DNA from: JALZUE01 sp051251725
Lineage (GTDB): Bacteria > Pseudomonadota > Gammaproteobacteria > Enterobacterales > Alteromonadaceae
Assembly: GCA_051251725.1 (NCBI GenBank)
Contig: JBPOFN010000017.1
Span: 22,606 to 86,605, forward strand
Length of the DNA: 64,000 bases
Direction: 5' to 3'
In this document: piece after piece, positions 25,778-35,332 of the stretch
Numbering within the stretch: the first letter of the stretch is position 1
Layout: every line of letters begins with the position of its first letter
Made by a program: the position numbers and the translations under genes
Notes under the pieces: generated by a model
Seen by the model: the letters and a program-made list of their open reading frames with translations, nothing else
Databases searched by the model: none
Told to the model about the DNA's origin: nothing

Positions 25778-28219
25778 TTATAGTAAGGCTATATTTCTTG
25801 TGAGATTAGTGACGACACCACTAGGCGAGGTGATAGTTATGGTCAAGGTTACAGTTTCAGGATCACTGCCGGCACTTTGAATAACTTCAAAAAACATACG
25901 ATTAAAGCCCGCTTGGTTGTTGTTACTGACTGTAAAGCGCGTGTCCCCTTCTAATTGACCACCACTGACCGCAATAGCAACTTCGGTTCCAAATGGCATA
26001 GTTTGATTAGCATCACCAGTATCAGCAAAGTAAAAATTAAACCCTTGGCTACCACCGTTTGGCACATCAGCAAGTGGCGCGCTGTCGCCTGTTAAGGTGT
26101 TTTGATAAACAACACTGCCATCACTATTTGTTAAAATAACGTCAGCGGCAGAGCTCGCCATCACTAGGGTTAATGCTTTTCTAACATGAGTGTTACGCAT
26201 ACCAACAGCGGCGCAGTTTGTCCCTTGGCATTGTGGACCATTAAATAAACTGTCAGCGGCACTAAAGGCGTTATCATCATTAAAATCAATAAAGGTTTCG
26301 CCGCTATCATAAATGCTGTTTTCGTTATCATCACGCCATGCTTCAGACATATCTAAAAAGCCACTCGCTTGGGCTGGCTCATTACTAAAACCTGAGTCGA
26401 TAGTGAAAGCATCATCAACTTCAATGGCATCAACAATCGGTGCGCCATCAGCATCATCAAAAACATTATTACCATTGGTATCAAAGAAGGTTTCATGCCC
26501 TAACGCTGTCGCTAATATAGTGACTCGATGATCGGCAACGCGTGGCTCACTACTTGTCCAGATAACCGAGCAACTACCGTTAGTGGTGCTACAGCTCGGT
26601 TCAATAACGCCACCTTCTGCAGTAAAATTAACGGTTGTGCCATCAGGCACTGGATTATGAAAATTGTCTGATAACCAAACAGTAATGTTAGATTCTTCAC
26701 CGCTGATATTATGAGCTTCAGGATTTAATATACTGGCTGCAATTGTCATTGAACGCTGTTCAGGTAAACCTGTGTTAATCGATAACATGTCAGATTGACT
26801 TTGCACCGTAACTATTTCGCCATTAAAATCCATACTTGCAGAAGCAACTACCCGTACGGCGGTTGGCACTGTTCCGGCAGAAACCTGTGTAGTAACTAGC
26901 CCTTGTCCGTTGGTAAACCCCATCTCTCGACTTAAACGAATACCACCAACAGCGGTACTTAATGCAAACTCAACTTTTTGCTGTGCTAAAACATTACCTA
27001 ACTGGCTTTTTACTTTAAAAGTTAAGGTTGATGTTTCTTGTTTGTTTTGGCCGCCCGTACCTTTAAGTACAATAGCTGTAGGTTCGGCAGAGACAAACTC
27101 TATCGAGCCAAGTTGTTCACCGGTAATCGTTATCGTTTCACTCGCGGTATTGGTGATATTATTGACGGTTACGCTGGCTAATATCACATCTTCAGTACCG
27201 GTACTGCCAGCACAATTGAGATCCGTAAACGTTGAACTTGCGGTGCCATTAATACTCAGTACCGATTCATCAATACTCGCATTACCGTTTTGCACACAAT
27301 TAGAGGTAAAAGTAACCGGCACTGGCGTTGCAATTAAATCGCCATTGCTATCAACTAAATCAACACTGACCCCCAAAGTACCACCAGCACTAATACTATT
27401 ACCGGTAATTGATAAGGCAACTTTCCCTTCAACAAAACTGTTACTTTCGTCAAAAGCCCCTAGGCGAATATCACTGTCGATAATGGTATCAAGCGATAAA
27501 ATTTGATAATTCAAGGTACTGCTGATATTGGTATTTTCATCAAGGCTATAACTACTAGTTAACACGCCAGCGCCAATAACATTGTTATTACTGGTTAACG
27601 TGGTATTGGCAACCCCTAGGTTATTAGTCAGCACCTTGGCCGCACTTAAAGTGCCGACATCAGCAGAAAAACTAATAATTTTATTGGCAATACCGTCACC
27701 GTTACTGCTTGTGAGTTTTACCGTGATTTGTGCTTCTTGATTACTTTTAAATTGATTAACGGTTTCATCATTTAAGGTCATAACTGTCGATAAAACAGGT
27801 GGAGCATTGAGCGTATCTGATTCTAAAAATTCATAATCAATACTTTCGGCGCTAAGTTCGCCAGTATTGGCATTGGCGGTTCCCGCGCCTAAGGCAAGGG
27901 CTTCATTCGTTAAATAAAGCACAGCGACACCGTCACTATTAGTGAGTTTTGATGTGATCGCTAATGAACCGATCGAAGCCGAAAAGTTAACCGCTTTATT
28001 AGCCACTAACTTGTTGTTTTCATCTGTTACTTTGGCTTGTAGGGTAATGGTTTCGTTTTTGCCAAAGCTTTGTTTGCTATTGCCATCACTGTCCAACAGC
28101 AATAACTCAATTTTGGCAGCAACTAGTGGTATATTTTCAGAGCCATCTTCATTATGACCATTACAGCCAAAGAGTATAAGGGCAAAAAATGAAGCGAGTA
28201 AAAGTGAAAGCTTTTCCAT
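25778..28219 (-). CDS. Tandem Ig-like (Big_1) surface lipoprotein
   Basis: An 813-residue outer-surface lipoprotein: signal sequence with lipobox LFGC (Cys19), then tandem bacterial Ig-like domains of the invasin/intimin (Big_1) kind. Repeated landmarks are QAKVTDENNKLVANKAVNFSASIGSL, VTNN/SDGVAV-type strands and FTAEGGVIEPSC. Near residues 555-650 are Asp/Asn-rich loops (DTNGNNVFDDADG, DDNENSIYDSGE and DFNDDNAFSAAD) that look like calcium-binding, dockerin-like sites. Some Cys pairs in the later half could form disulfides. Likely role: adhesion or a structural stalk; no enzyme motif is seen. It is monocistronic, with SulP upstream on the same strand 213 bp away. Confidence 0.8.
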   Translation of the reverse strand: MEKLSLLLASFFALILFGCNGHNEDGSENIPLVAAKIELLLLDSDGNSKQSFGKNETITLQAKVTDENNKLVANKAVNFSASIGSLAITSKLTNSDGVAVLYLTNEALALGAGTANANTGELSAESIDYEFLESDTLNAPPVLSTVMTLNDETVNQFKSNQEAQITVKLTSSNGDGIANKIISFSADVGTLSAAKVLTNNLGVANTTLTSNNNVIGAGVLTSSYSLDENTNISSTLNYQILSLDTIIDSDIRLGAFDESNSFVEGKVALSITGNSISAGGTLGVSVDLVDSNGDLIATPVPVTFTSNCVQNGNASIDESVLSINGTASSTFTDLNCAGSTGTEDVILASVTVNNITNTASETITITGEQLGSIEFVSAEPTAIVLKGTGGQNKQETSTLTFKVKSQLGNVLAQQKVEFALSTAVGGIRLSREMGFTNGQGLVTTQVSAGTVPTAVRVVASASMDFNGEIVTVQSQSDMLSINTGLPEQRSMTIAASILNPEAHNISGEESNITVWLSDNFHNPVPDGTTVNFTAEGGVIEPSCSTTNGSCSVIWTSSEPRVADHRVTILATALGHETFFDTNGNNVFDDADGAPIVDAIEVDDAFTIDSGFSNEPAQASGFLDMSEAWRDDNENSIYDSGETFIDFNDDNAFSAADSLFNGPQCQGTNCAAVGMRNTHVRKALTLVMASSAADVILTNSDGSVVYQNTLTGDSAPLADVPNGGSQGFNFYFADTGDANQTMPFGTEVAIAVSGGQLEGDTRFTVSNNNQAGFNRMFFEVIQSAGSDPETVTLTITITSPSGVVTNLTRNIALL

Positions 28220-28432
28220 GCTCTGGTTTCCTAGGTAAAGTAAATTAAGTTCTTTTGTAAGAATAAGATGATAGATAATAAATGTCTATCAATCACAAAA
28301 ATAAATTAGTTTACTTGAAGTGATTGAGTATTAAACAAAAAATTAAAAAACGAACGAATACTTAAAGGATTCAATGAGTCCTTTAGCAAATCAGCACATT
28401 TAATATTTGTAACTAACGAATTAATAACTTAG

Positions 28433-30190
28433 CTATTTTTCATTGACGTTAAGCGCCTCTTTGCATTGTTCATTATCTGCACTCGGCTCGATCGGTGTTG
28501 CTTCTTCGGTAAAATGCGTAATGCCATTTTTTCTCAACGCAATATAAAGATCAGAGCAAATATATATTCCGTCGGTTCCTGATGTCATGCCCGCAATTTC
28601 AAACCATGACAGTAACTGTCGCTTCCTGCCTGCTAGCTCTAAACGAACACCTCGTTTTCTAAAAATAACCTCTAAATCTGCTAACATCGCCATCACACTC
28701 AAATCAAGATGAGTAAGGCAAGGTACGGCATCAATAATGACACATTGAATATCGTCTTTTTGTCTTGCGTATTGTTCTAATAACCGACGTTTAAAATAAC
28801 TAGAATTAAAGTACGTTAACGGTGAATTAAAACGATAAATAAACACACCTTGTACGGGTTTTGCTTTGTCTGTGGTATCTAAACTTCTTACCACGCCGTC
28901 AATATCTACGCCCAGTATATGATCAGTAGGACGCATTACGGTGCGAATAAATTGAAATAAACCTAATAAAACTGCCAGCGTAATTCCTGGTATTATGCCA
29001 ATAAAAAGTACGGAAAATAAGGTACTGCTTGCTAAATAAAAGGCTTGTTTATCTCTAAACTTTAATTGCCATATCGCTTTTAAATCAAGTAGATAAATAG
29101 AAGTAATAATGAGAATAACGCCAAGAGCTGCCGTTGGGATAAATTCCAGCGGGTCTGTTAAAAAAACACTAATAACACCAATAATAACCGCCGCTATAAT
29201 CGATACTAATTGCGTTTTACCACCATTTTCATCGTTAACCGCTGTTCGTGAACTTGCCCCGCTAACCGCAAAGCCTTGTGATAAAGCAGAGGCAATATTA
29301 GCAATGCCCAGCGCTTTAAATTCTTGGTCAGCATCAATATCATAGCCATTTTTGGTGGCGAAACTACGCGCTGTTAGCATCAAACTAACAAAACTGACAA
29401 TCGCTAAATTGAGCGCGGGCACAACAAGCTCACGAATGATACCGATATTAAAGTCTGGTGTTTGAAACATCGGAAAACCACCAGTAACGTAGCCAATCGT
29501 TTTAATATCAAACTGTTCTAAATTAAAAAGCCAAACCATAGTCGTGCCAAACGCTAACGCTATCATAGAAGCAGGCCAACCTGGTTTTAAACGTTTCATG
29601 CAAAAAAAGATAGCCGCTGTTAACACTGCCATTAATAGGGTAGGAATATGTGTTTGAGCAAAATACGTTGGCACTCCACCTAGTCGCTCAATTAAATACT
29701 TTTCATCAAACGTGAAACCAAGCACTTTAGAAAATTGCCCAACAATAATAGTAATTGCCAAACCATTGATTAACCCCATTAGAATAGGCTTTGATAAAAA
29801 GTCGGCGAGTACACCTAACTTAAACCGACTAGCAATAAGGCACCAAAAGCCCGTCATCGCAGACATGGTTACAACCAATTGCCAATACTTAACACTATCT
29901 CCCGCAGCTAAAGGAGCAACAACGGCCGCGATAACGGCACAGGTAGCAGCATCAGGCCCAATAATTAATTGTTTTGAGGTGCCAAACAAGGCATAAACAA
30001 GCATAGGTAAAATACAAGAATACAAACCTACCGCAGCATTAACGCCAGTAAGTTGAGCATAAGCAATCGCGACAGGTAGTGCTACAGAAGCAACAGATAA
30101 TGCCGCTTTAACATCATCGGCCAGCCATTGTCTTTCATAATTGAATAGAACCTTCAAACCCGGCATAAAGCCATATAAACGCGATAACAC
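28433..30190 (-). CDS. SulP-family anion transporter with STAS domain
   Basis: Inner-membrane transporter of 585 residues. About a dozen hydrophobic segments (about 25-410) are followed by a C-terminal STAS domain (about 440-550; GVFIYRFNSPLTYFNSSYF and VIIDAVPCLTHLDLSVM). The conserved core block FAVSGASSRTAVNDENGGKT is present. SulP proteins import sulfate, bicarbonate, dicarboxylates or other anions; the sequence does not fix the substrate. Sulfate would fit red-algal galactan sulfation, but there is no sulfatase here, so that is speculation. It is transcribed alone. Confidence 0.87.
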   Translation of the reverse strand: MLSRLYGFMPGLKVLFNYERQWLADDVKAALSVASVALPVAIAYAQLTGVNAAVGLYSCILPMLVYALFGTSKQLIIGPDAATCAVIAAVVAPLAAGDSVKYWQLVVTMSAMTGFWCLIASRFKLGVLADFLSKPILMGLINGLAITIIVGQFSKVLGFTFDEKYLIERLGGVPTYFAQTHIPTLLMAVLTAAIFFCMKRLKPGWPASMIALAFGTTMVWLFNLEQFDIKTIGYVTGGFPMFQTPDFNIGIIRELVVPALNLAIVSFVSLMLTARSFATKNGYDIDADQEFKALGIANIASALSQGFAVSGASSRTAVNDENGGKTQLVSIIAAVIIGVISVFLTDPLEFIPTAALGVILIITSIYLLDLKAIWQLKFRDKQAFYLASSTLFSVLFIGIIPGITLAVLLGLFQFIRTVMRPTDHILGVDIDGVVRSLDTTDKAKPVQGVFIYRFNSPLTYFNSSYFKRRLLEQYARQKDDIQCVIIDAVPCLTHLDLSVMAMLADLEVIFRKRGVRLELAGRKRQLLSWFEIAGMTSGTDGIYICSDLYIALRKNGITHFTEEATPIEPSADNEQCKEALNVNEK

Positions 30191-30399
30191 CCAATTTCCT
30201 TTTTAACTGTAATAAAACGGTAATAATAAATTTAATATGGCTATAAGTATAGATAACATATGGGCATATAGATTAAAAAAGGACAGAGTTTAAATCTGCT
30301 TAACCTGCGCTAGGAATAATAAAAATAAAACATTTACAGACTTCAGTTTTTACTAAAAAATCCACAATAATAGCTATAGTTGATCTTTGCTCAAGGCAT

Positions 30400-30456
30400 A
30401 AAAAAACCGTCCCCCTCAGCATTTATATTGAGCAAGGTAGACGGTTTTAGTTTTTA
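30400..30456 (-). terminator. Terminator after glmS, bidirectional form
   Basis: ACCGTC (30406-30411) pairs with GACGGT (30440-30445), with an inner CTCAG/TTGAG-type pairing. On the minus strand it is followed by seven T, and on the plus strand by TTTTAGTTTTT. It lies about 73 bp past the glmS stop. Confidence 0.7.
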
Positions 30457-30470
30457 ATTCGACTGAATAT

Positions 30471-30510
30471 GTTGTCGCAGAGACTTTAAGGCTCTCCGAC
30501 AACTTTTTTT
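30471..30510 (+). terminator. Second hairpin with plus-strand T-run
   Basis: GTTGTCG (30471-30477) pairs with CGACAAC, with inner AGAG/CTCT, followed on the plus strand by TTTTTTT. Both flanking genes are on the minus strand, so the orientation fits no annotated gene. It could end an antisense transcript or simply extend the glmS 3' structure. Confidence 0.55.
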
Positions 30511-30528
30511 ATTGTTTAAATTTAATTT

Positions 30529-32361
30529 TTACTCAACCGTAACTGATTTGGCAAGGTTACGAGGTTGGTCAACATCTGTACCTTTGATAATTGCCACGTA
30601 ATAAGAAAGTAACTGTAATGGCAAGGTGTAAACGATTGGTGCGATCACATCTTCACAATGCGGTACGTTTATCACTTTCATGGTCTCGTCACTTTCAAAC
30701 TTAGCGTCAACATCGGCGAATACATACATTAAGCCGCCACGTGCGCGGACCTCTTCTACGTTCGATTTTAATTTTTCAATTAAATCGTTTTTCGGAGCGA
30801 CCACAATAACCGGCATTTCAGCGTCAATTAAGGCTAATGGTCCATGTTTTAACTCACCAGCTGCATAAGCTTCAGCGTGAATATATGAAATTTCTTTGAG
30901 TTTTAACGCCCCTTCCATAGCAATTGGGTATTGATCACCACGGCCAAGGAATAATGAATGATGTTTGTCGGCAAAGTCTTCCGCTAAGTCTTCAATTTCA
31001 GTCGCTAACGCTAAAACTTCTTCCAGCTTATTTGGTAGTGTTGTTAAGGCTTTTAAAATATCGCTTTGCGTTTCTTTTGACATGCCATGATATTTACCAA
31101 TCGCCGTTGTCATCATCAACAAGCCAACTAACTGAGTAGTAAAAGCTTTGGTTGATGCGACGCCAATTTCAGCGCCGGCTTTGGTCATAAAGGCAAGATC
31201 AGACTCACGTACTAACGATGAACCATCAACATTACAAATAGATAAACTGGCGGTATAACCTAATTTTTTTGCTAAACGTAACGCCGCTAATGAATCCGCT
31301 GTTTCACCTGATTGAGAAATGGTTACTAACAATGAATTTTTTGGCACAAACGATTTACGGTATCTAAATTCACTCGCGATTTCGACACTACAAGATACGC
31401 CAGCAAGCGCTTCTAACCAATAACGCGCCACCATACCTGAGTGATAACTAGTACCACAGGCAATAATTTGTACGTGTTCAATTGTTTTGAATATCTCTTC
31501 TGCGCCAGCACCAAAGCTGTCCATACTGAGTTCATCACCAAGTATACGGCCTTCAAGTGTGTTACGAATAGCAATTGGCTGTTCGTAAGTTTCTTTTAAC
31601 ATGTAATGGCGAAATTCACCTTTATCGCCAGCATCATGGCTAACGTCTGACTCTTTAATTTCTCGTTCAACTGGCTTGCCGTTTAAATCAAAAATATTCA
31701 CGTTAAAACGAGTTACTTCCGCCACGTCACCTTCTTCTAAGAAAGAAAATTTACGAGTTACCGGTAATAAAGCCATCATATCTGAAGCAATAAAGTTTTC
31801 ACCTAAACCGTAACCAATAACTAACGGGCTACCAGAGCGCGCAACGATGATTTTATCAGGTGTATTCTTATCAGTGATAACAGTGCCATATGCACCTTCT
31901 AATTGTTTAACTGTGCTTTGTACAGCGCTTAATAAGTCGTTATTGGTTTTTAATTCATGATGAACTAAGTGAGCGATCACTTCGGTGTCGGTTTCTGAGG
32001 TAAAAACATAACCTAAACCTTGTAACATGGTACGAAGTTCAGCATGATTTTCAATAATGCCGTTATGAACGATGGCAATGTTGTCTGATGAGATATGCGG
32101 GTGAGCATTGCTTTCACTTGGAATACCATGGGTTGCCCAGCGTGTATGAGCAATCCCAGTACCACCAACTAATGGCTTAGCGGCTACGGCATCAGCAAGT
32201 TCTTGTACTTTACCTAAACGGCGTACACGTTGTAATTGCTTGTCTGAATTGATAATTGCAACACCGGCAGAGTCATATCCACGGTATTCAAGGCGCTTCA
32301 GGCCTTCAACTAAAATATCAACTACGTCTCGTTGCGCTACTGCACCTACAATGCCACACAT
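30529..32361 (-). CDS. glmS: Glutamine-fructose-6-phosphate aminotransferase
   Basis: Makes glucosamine-6-phosphate from fructose-6-phosphate and glutamine, the first step toward UDP-GlcNAc for peptidoglycan and LPS. Its 610 residues match E. coli GlmS. The class-2 glutaminase domain starts with Cys1 after Met removal (MCGIVGAVAQRD) and LEYRGYDSAGVA. Two SIS isomerase domains follow (CGTSYHSGMVARYW and later LFLGRGDQYPIAMEGALKLKEISYIHAEAYAAGELKHGPLAL, quoted here only as its leading block). The C-terminus is DVDQPRNLAKSVTVE, the conserved end. A DeoR-type regulator gene precedes it by 45 bp on the same strand and is probably co-transcribed. No glmS ribozyme is seen. Confidence 0.97.
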   Translation of the reverse strand: MCGIVGAVAQRDVVDILVEGLKRLEYRGYDSAGVAIINSDKQLQRVRRLGKVQELADAVAAKPLVGGTGIAHTRWATHGIPSESNAHPHISSDNIAIVHNGIIENHAELRTMLQGLGYVFTSETDTEVIAHLVHHELKTNNDLLSAVQSTVKQLEGAYGTVITDKNTPDKIIVARSGSPLVIGYGLGENFIASDMMALLPVTRKFSFLEEGDVAEVTRFNVNIFDLNGKPVEREIKESDVSHDAGDKGEFRHYMLKETYEQPIAIRNTLEGRILGDELSMDSFGAGAEEIFKTIEHVQIIACGTSYHSGMVARYWLEALAGVSCSVEIASEFRYRKSFVPKNSLLVTISQSGETADSLAALRLAKKLGYTASLSICNVDGSSLVRESDLAFMTKAGAEIGVASTKAFTTQLVGLLMMTTAIGKYHGMSKETQSDILKALTTLPNKLEEVLALATEIEDLAEDFADKHHSLFLGRGDQYPIAMEGALKLKEISYIHAEAYAAGELKHGPLALIDAEMPVIVVAPKNDLIEKLKSNVEEVRARGGLMYVFADVDAKFESDETMKVINVPHCEDVIAPIVYTLPLQLLSYYVAIIKGTDVDQPRNLAKSVTVE

Positions 32362-32406
32362 ATTATAATCCTTTGGTAAATAATTTAATTTTGTTTAATC
32401 TATTTT

Positions 32407-33174
32407 CTAACTTAATGGCGCACAGATCACTTGTACGCCTTTGTTAATCAGTTGTTCTTTTACTGCCGGCGATAAATCTTCGTCAGTAATTAAAATATCA
32501 ATTTGCTGCCAAGTTAACTCGACATTGGGAATTTTTCGGCCAATTTTTTCTGACTCTACCATCACTATAACTTCACGTGAAACTTCGGCCATGACGCGGC
32601 TTAAACCAATTAATTCATTAAAAGTGGTAGTGCCCGAATCAATATCAATACCATCAGCGCCGATAAAAAGCTGATCAAAATCATAACTGCGTAATACTTG
32701 CTCGGCAACTTGCCCTTGAAAAGATTCTGATGTTGGGTCCCACGTACCACCTGTCATCAAAATTGTCGGTTCATTTTCTAATTCATTCAATTTATTGGCA
32801 ATAATTAACGAGTTAGTCATCACCACTAAACCCGGTTTATTGGCAACATGCGCAATTAAACCTGAAGTGGTTCTACCGCTGTCGATAATAATACGGTGGT
32901 GATCTTTAATTTGCTCAGCTGCAACTTTTGCTATCACTTGCTTTCGTTTTGAAAGGTTTACCGATTTGGTCTCGGTGATCTCCTGCGGTAAAGGCACAGC
33001 TCCGCCGTAACGACGTAATAACAAACCACTTTTTTCTAATGCAGAGAGATCTTTACGAATGGTAACTTCTGAGGTTTCAAAACGCTTAGCTAATTGATCA
33101 ACACTCACCTCACCGTGCTGATTAAGCTCGGTAATAATAGTATGACGACGCTGTTGGGTATTACGTTTTGACAA
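32407..33174 (-). CDS. DeoR/GlpR-family transcriptional regulator
   Basis: Repressor of 255 residues. The N-terminal DeoR-type helix-turn-helix (about 6-60; VSVDQLAKRFETSEVTIRKD, then LRRYGGAVP) is followed by the sugar-phosphate sensor domain (IIIDSGRTTSGLIAHV, then LMTGGTWDP and LFIGADGIDI). By position between glmU and glmS it probably senses an amino-sugar phosphate and controls glmS; this is inference from context. The only sensible start is TTG at 33174, with AAGG about 9 nt upstream; no nearby ATG preserves the N-terminal helix. It is 45 bp from glmS. Confidence 0.82.
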   Translation of the reverse strand: MSKRNTQQRRHTIITELNQHGEVSVDQLAKRFETSEVTIRKDLSALEKSGLLLRRYGGAVPLPQEITETKSVNLSKRKQVIAKVAAEQIKDHHRIIIDSGRTTSGLIAHVANKPGLVVMTNSLIIANKLNELENEPTILMTGGTWDPTSESFQGQVAEQVLRSYDFDQLFIGADGIDIDSGTTTFNELIGLSRVMAEVSREVIVMVESEKIGRKIPNVELTWQQIDILITDEDLSPAVKEQLINKGVQVICAPLS

Positions 33175-33189
33175 ATCTGTAAGCCTTAA

Positions 33190-33204
33190 CTTTCGAAACG
33201 AAAG
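33190..33204. promoter_or_regulatory. Candidate operator upstream of the DeoR-family gene
   Basis: CTTTCG and CGAAAG are perfect 6-bp half-sites around an AAA spacer, 16 bp upstream of the regulator's start. On the minus strand the sequence TTTCTTTCGTTTCG contains tandem TTTCG/TTTC units, which recall operators of sugar DeoR repressors such as AgaR. Autoregulation is inference. Confidence 0.45.
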
Positions 33205-33244
33205 AAATTATATAGATCATCGAAACAATTGCAAATATTTAGCT

Positions 33245-33279
33245 GAAAAAAAGAGCAACTAAATTGCTGCTCTGTTTTT
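33245..33279 (-). terminator. Terminator of the S9 peptidase gene
   Basis: On the minus strand AGAGCAGCAA pairs with TTGCTCT around a TTTAG loop, with one bulge, followed by TTTTTTT. It lies about 40 bp past the peptidase stop. Confidence 0.65.
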
Positions 33280-33317
33280 AACTTTATTACGCTTTAGATA
33301 AATGTGTGTATTGAGGC

Positions 33318-35231
33318 TTAATTAATCGGTAAATACTTATCTAAAAACTGATTCATTGCGGTAAAGGTTTGCAGGCGATGCTCGTTATTACTAAGGTAAT
33401 GATCCGCTTCATCTATTTCAACATACTGAACAACTTTGTCTTCATCTTCGAGCTCATCAAACATATCTTCGCTTTGTGAAACCCTGACCACCCGATCTTT
33501 AGTTCCGTGAATCAATAATACCGGCGTATTCACTTTTTCAGCATGTTTTAACGGTGACACTTGCCACAGTTTGTCGTAGTCATCACCAATTTGTTTTTTT
33601 ACTATCTCAAAATGGGTAAATCGACGACGCGACTTTACTAAAGCTTCAACGTCAGTAACACCAGCAAAGCTCACCGCGCATTGATATAAATCAGGAGTTT
33701 TAATGGTGCCCATTAATGCAGCGTAACCACCATAGCTGGCGCCAATAATACAAATTTTGTTTTTATCTGCGATACCTTCTTTGATCAACCAACGCGTTCC
33801 GTCTTCAACGTCGTCTTGCATTGCTTGACCCCAAGCACCTAATCCTTGTTTCATAAAGTCATAACCGTAACCAGATGAACCTCTAAAGTTCATTTGTAAT
33901 ACCGCATAACCTTTATTAGCAAAAAACTGAGTCCAATAATCAAAACCTTTACCGTCATAACTAATAGGGCCACCGTGCGGGAAAATAATTGTTGCTAGAT
34001 TTTCTTTTTTAGCGCCGATAGGTTTTGTTAAATACCCTTCTATTTTTAAACCATCACGTGCTTGATAAGAAACTTTTTCTTTTTTAGCTAATAATTCTGG
34101 ATGTAATTTACGGTATCGATAAGCTAACACTTCAAGCGATTTTTCTTTTTTATTACCAATTAGATACATCCCCGGTTCATTATCACTGCTAGCAAATAGA
34201 ATATAGCTATTACCGTCGTCACTATAATCAATTAATCTATTAGTAGTATCTGGCAATGCTTTATCGATTGATTCAATGAAGTTTTTGTATTCTTGATGCC
34301 AATAATGATCACCAACGCCAATAACTTCTTTGGTGATTGGCGAGCGCCGAAGCCTGTTTGAAACGTCGTAGTTTTCATCAAAATGAACCAATTTTTTGGT
34401 TAACTTTGGATCGCTTAAATCAACTTTAAAGATTGCGTCTTTGCCTTGATGTAAGGCTTCAACAAATAACGTTTTATTATCAGCATCAAAACCTAAAGGC
34501 CAAACTTGTTCACGAGAAAACGCTTCAAATTCCCATAAAGTTTTTATGCCGCCATCGAGCTCTTTTTCAATAATTCGATAAGTCGTTTCATCACGGCGTA
34601 TACCTATTCGTACGTTTGAGTCTTCATCGGTTAGCCAATCATCAACATAACTTCTCGGTTTTTGAATAATTTTAGCTCTTTTACCTTTATCAGTGATCGG
34701 TACTCTAACAACGGCAGTCGCTGAGCCATGCACAAAACCTGAAAATTGCATCAAAATATGATTGTCATCTTCTGGTAGTATATCAACGATATTAGAAAGA
34801 ATATTCGAGAGATAAAGCATTTTATTCGACAATCGTCTTGGAAATACCGGCTCCATTTCAGCAGTTTTAACATCGACCCGTAACAATCTCGTTTCAGTAG
34901 TTGGCGTTCCGTGTCGCATGGCAGGAAATTTAGCTTTCATTAATAAAACATCGTTATTTCCCCATAAAATTGAGGTGATAACGTATTTTTCATTTTCTGA
35001 AAAAGCGAGCTGTTTTTTACTATTATCTTTAGTGTCCATCATCAACACTAACACGCCCTGCTTTTCCTTCGCGTCAACTTTGATCATATAAGCGACATAG
35101 CGACCATTTGGTGAAAGTGCAACGTTACTTACATCAGGAATACTGACAATATCTTGATAAGAAAGCTTAATATCGCTTGAATATGCGATAAAAGAGCTAA
35201 GCATTAGAAAAATAAAGCTAAGGATTTTCAT
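33318..35231 (-). CDS. S9-family prolyl oligopeptidase, exported
   Basis: Serine peptidase of 637 residues of the prolyl oligopeptidase/acylaminoacyl-peptidase family. It has a signal peptide (about 1-18), an N-terminal beta-propeller (about 25-370), and an alpha/beta-hydrolase domain. The catalytic triad is Ser499 (GASYGGYAA), Asp579 (HGTKDRV) and His611 (EADHYL). FPHGGPISYDGKGFDYWTQF and NFRGSSGYGYDF are typical oxyanion-hole and linker segments. Likely periplasmic, trimming short peptides for nutrition. It lies between the glmS/DeoR unit and glmU but has its own terminator, so it is probably not functionally tied to them. Confidence 0.9.
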   Translation of the reverse strand: MKILSFIFLMLSSFIAYSSDIKLSYQDIVSIPDVSNVALSPNGRYVAYMIKVDAKEKQGVLVLMMDTKDNSKKQLAFSENEKYVITSILWGNNDVLLMKAKFPAMRHGTPTTETRLLRVDVKTAEMEPVFPRRLSNKMLYLSNILSNIVDILPEDDNHILMQFSGFVHGSATAVVRVPITDKGKRAKIIQKPRSYVDDWLTDEDSNVRIGIRRDETTYRIIEKELDGGIKTLWEFEAFSREQVWPLGFDADNKTLFVEALHQGKDAIFKVDLSDPKLTKKLVHFDENYDVSNRLRRSPITKEVIGVGDHYWHQEYKNFIESIDKALPDTTNRLIDYSDDGNSYILFASSDNEPGMYLIGNKKEKSLEVLAYRYRKLHPELLAKKEKVSYQARDGLKIEGYLTKPIGAKKENLATIIFPHGGPISYDGKGFDYWTQFFANKGYAVLQMNFRGSSGYGYDFMKQGLGAWGQAMQDDVEDGTRWLIKEGIADKNKICIIGASYGGYAALMGTIKTPDLYQCAVSFAGVTDVEALVKSRRRFTHFEIVKKQIGDDYDKLWQVSPLKHAEKVNTPVLLIHGTKDRVVRVSQSEDMFDELEDEDKVVQYVEIDEADHYLSNNEHRLQTFTAMNQFLDKYLPIN

Positions 35232-35332
35232 ATAACATCCATATTAAATTATTGGAAGCACACCTTGTGTACTTCCTTATTGTTTTATTTTTATACTATA
35301 TTTTTTAAGTTTCTGTTAACCGTGTCAATAAA

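Noticed and set aside
26910..27506. 198-codon ORF opposite the Ig-like lipoprotein gene
   Set aside because: Low-complexity antisense frame; the lipoprotein frame has the signal peptide, lipobox and domain repeats.
28363..28385. Possible terminator between SulP and the Ig-like gene
   Set aside because: A 7-bp stem with a 9-nt loop but no adjoining T-run, upstream of the Ig-like gene rather than clearly ending SulP.
30529..32361. glmS ribozyme upstream of glmS
   Set aside because: No ribozyme-like leader in the 45-bp gap; that system is typical of Firmicutes.
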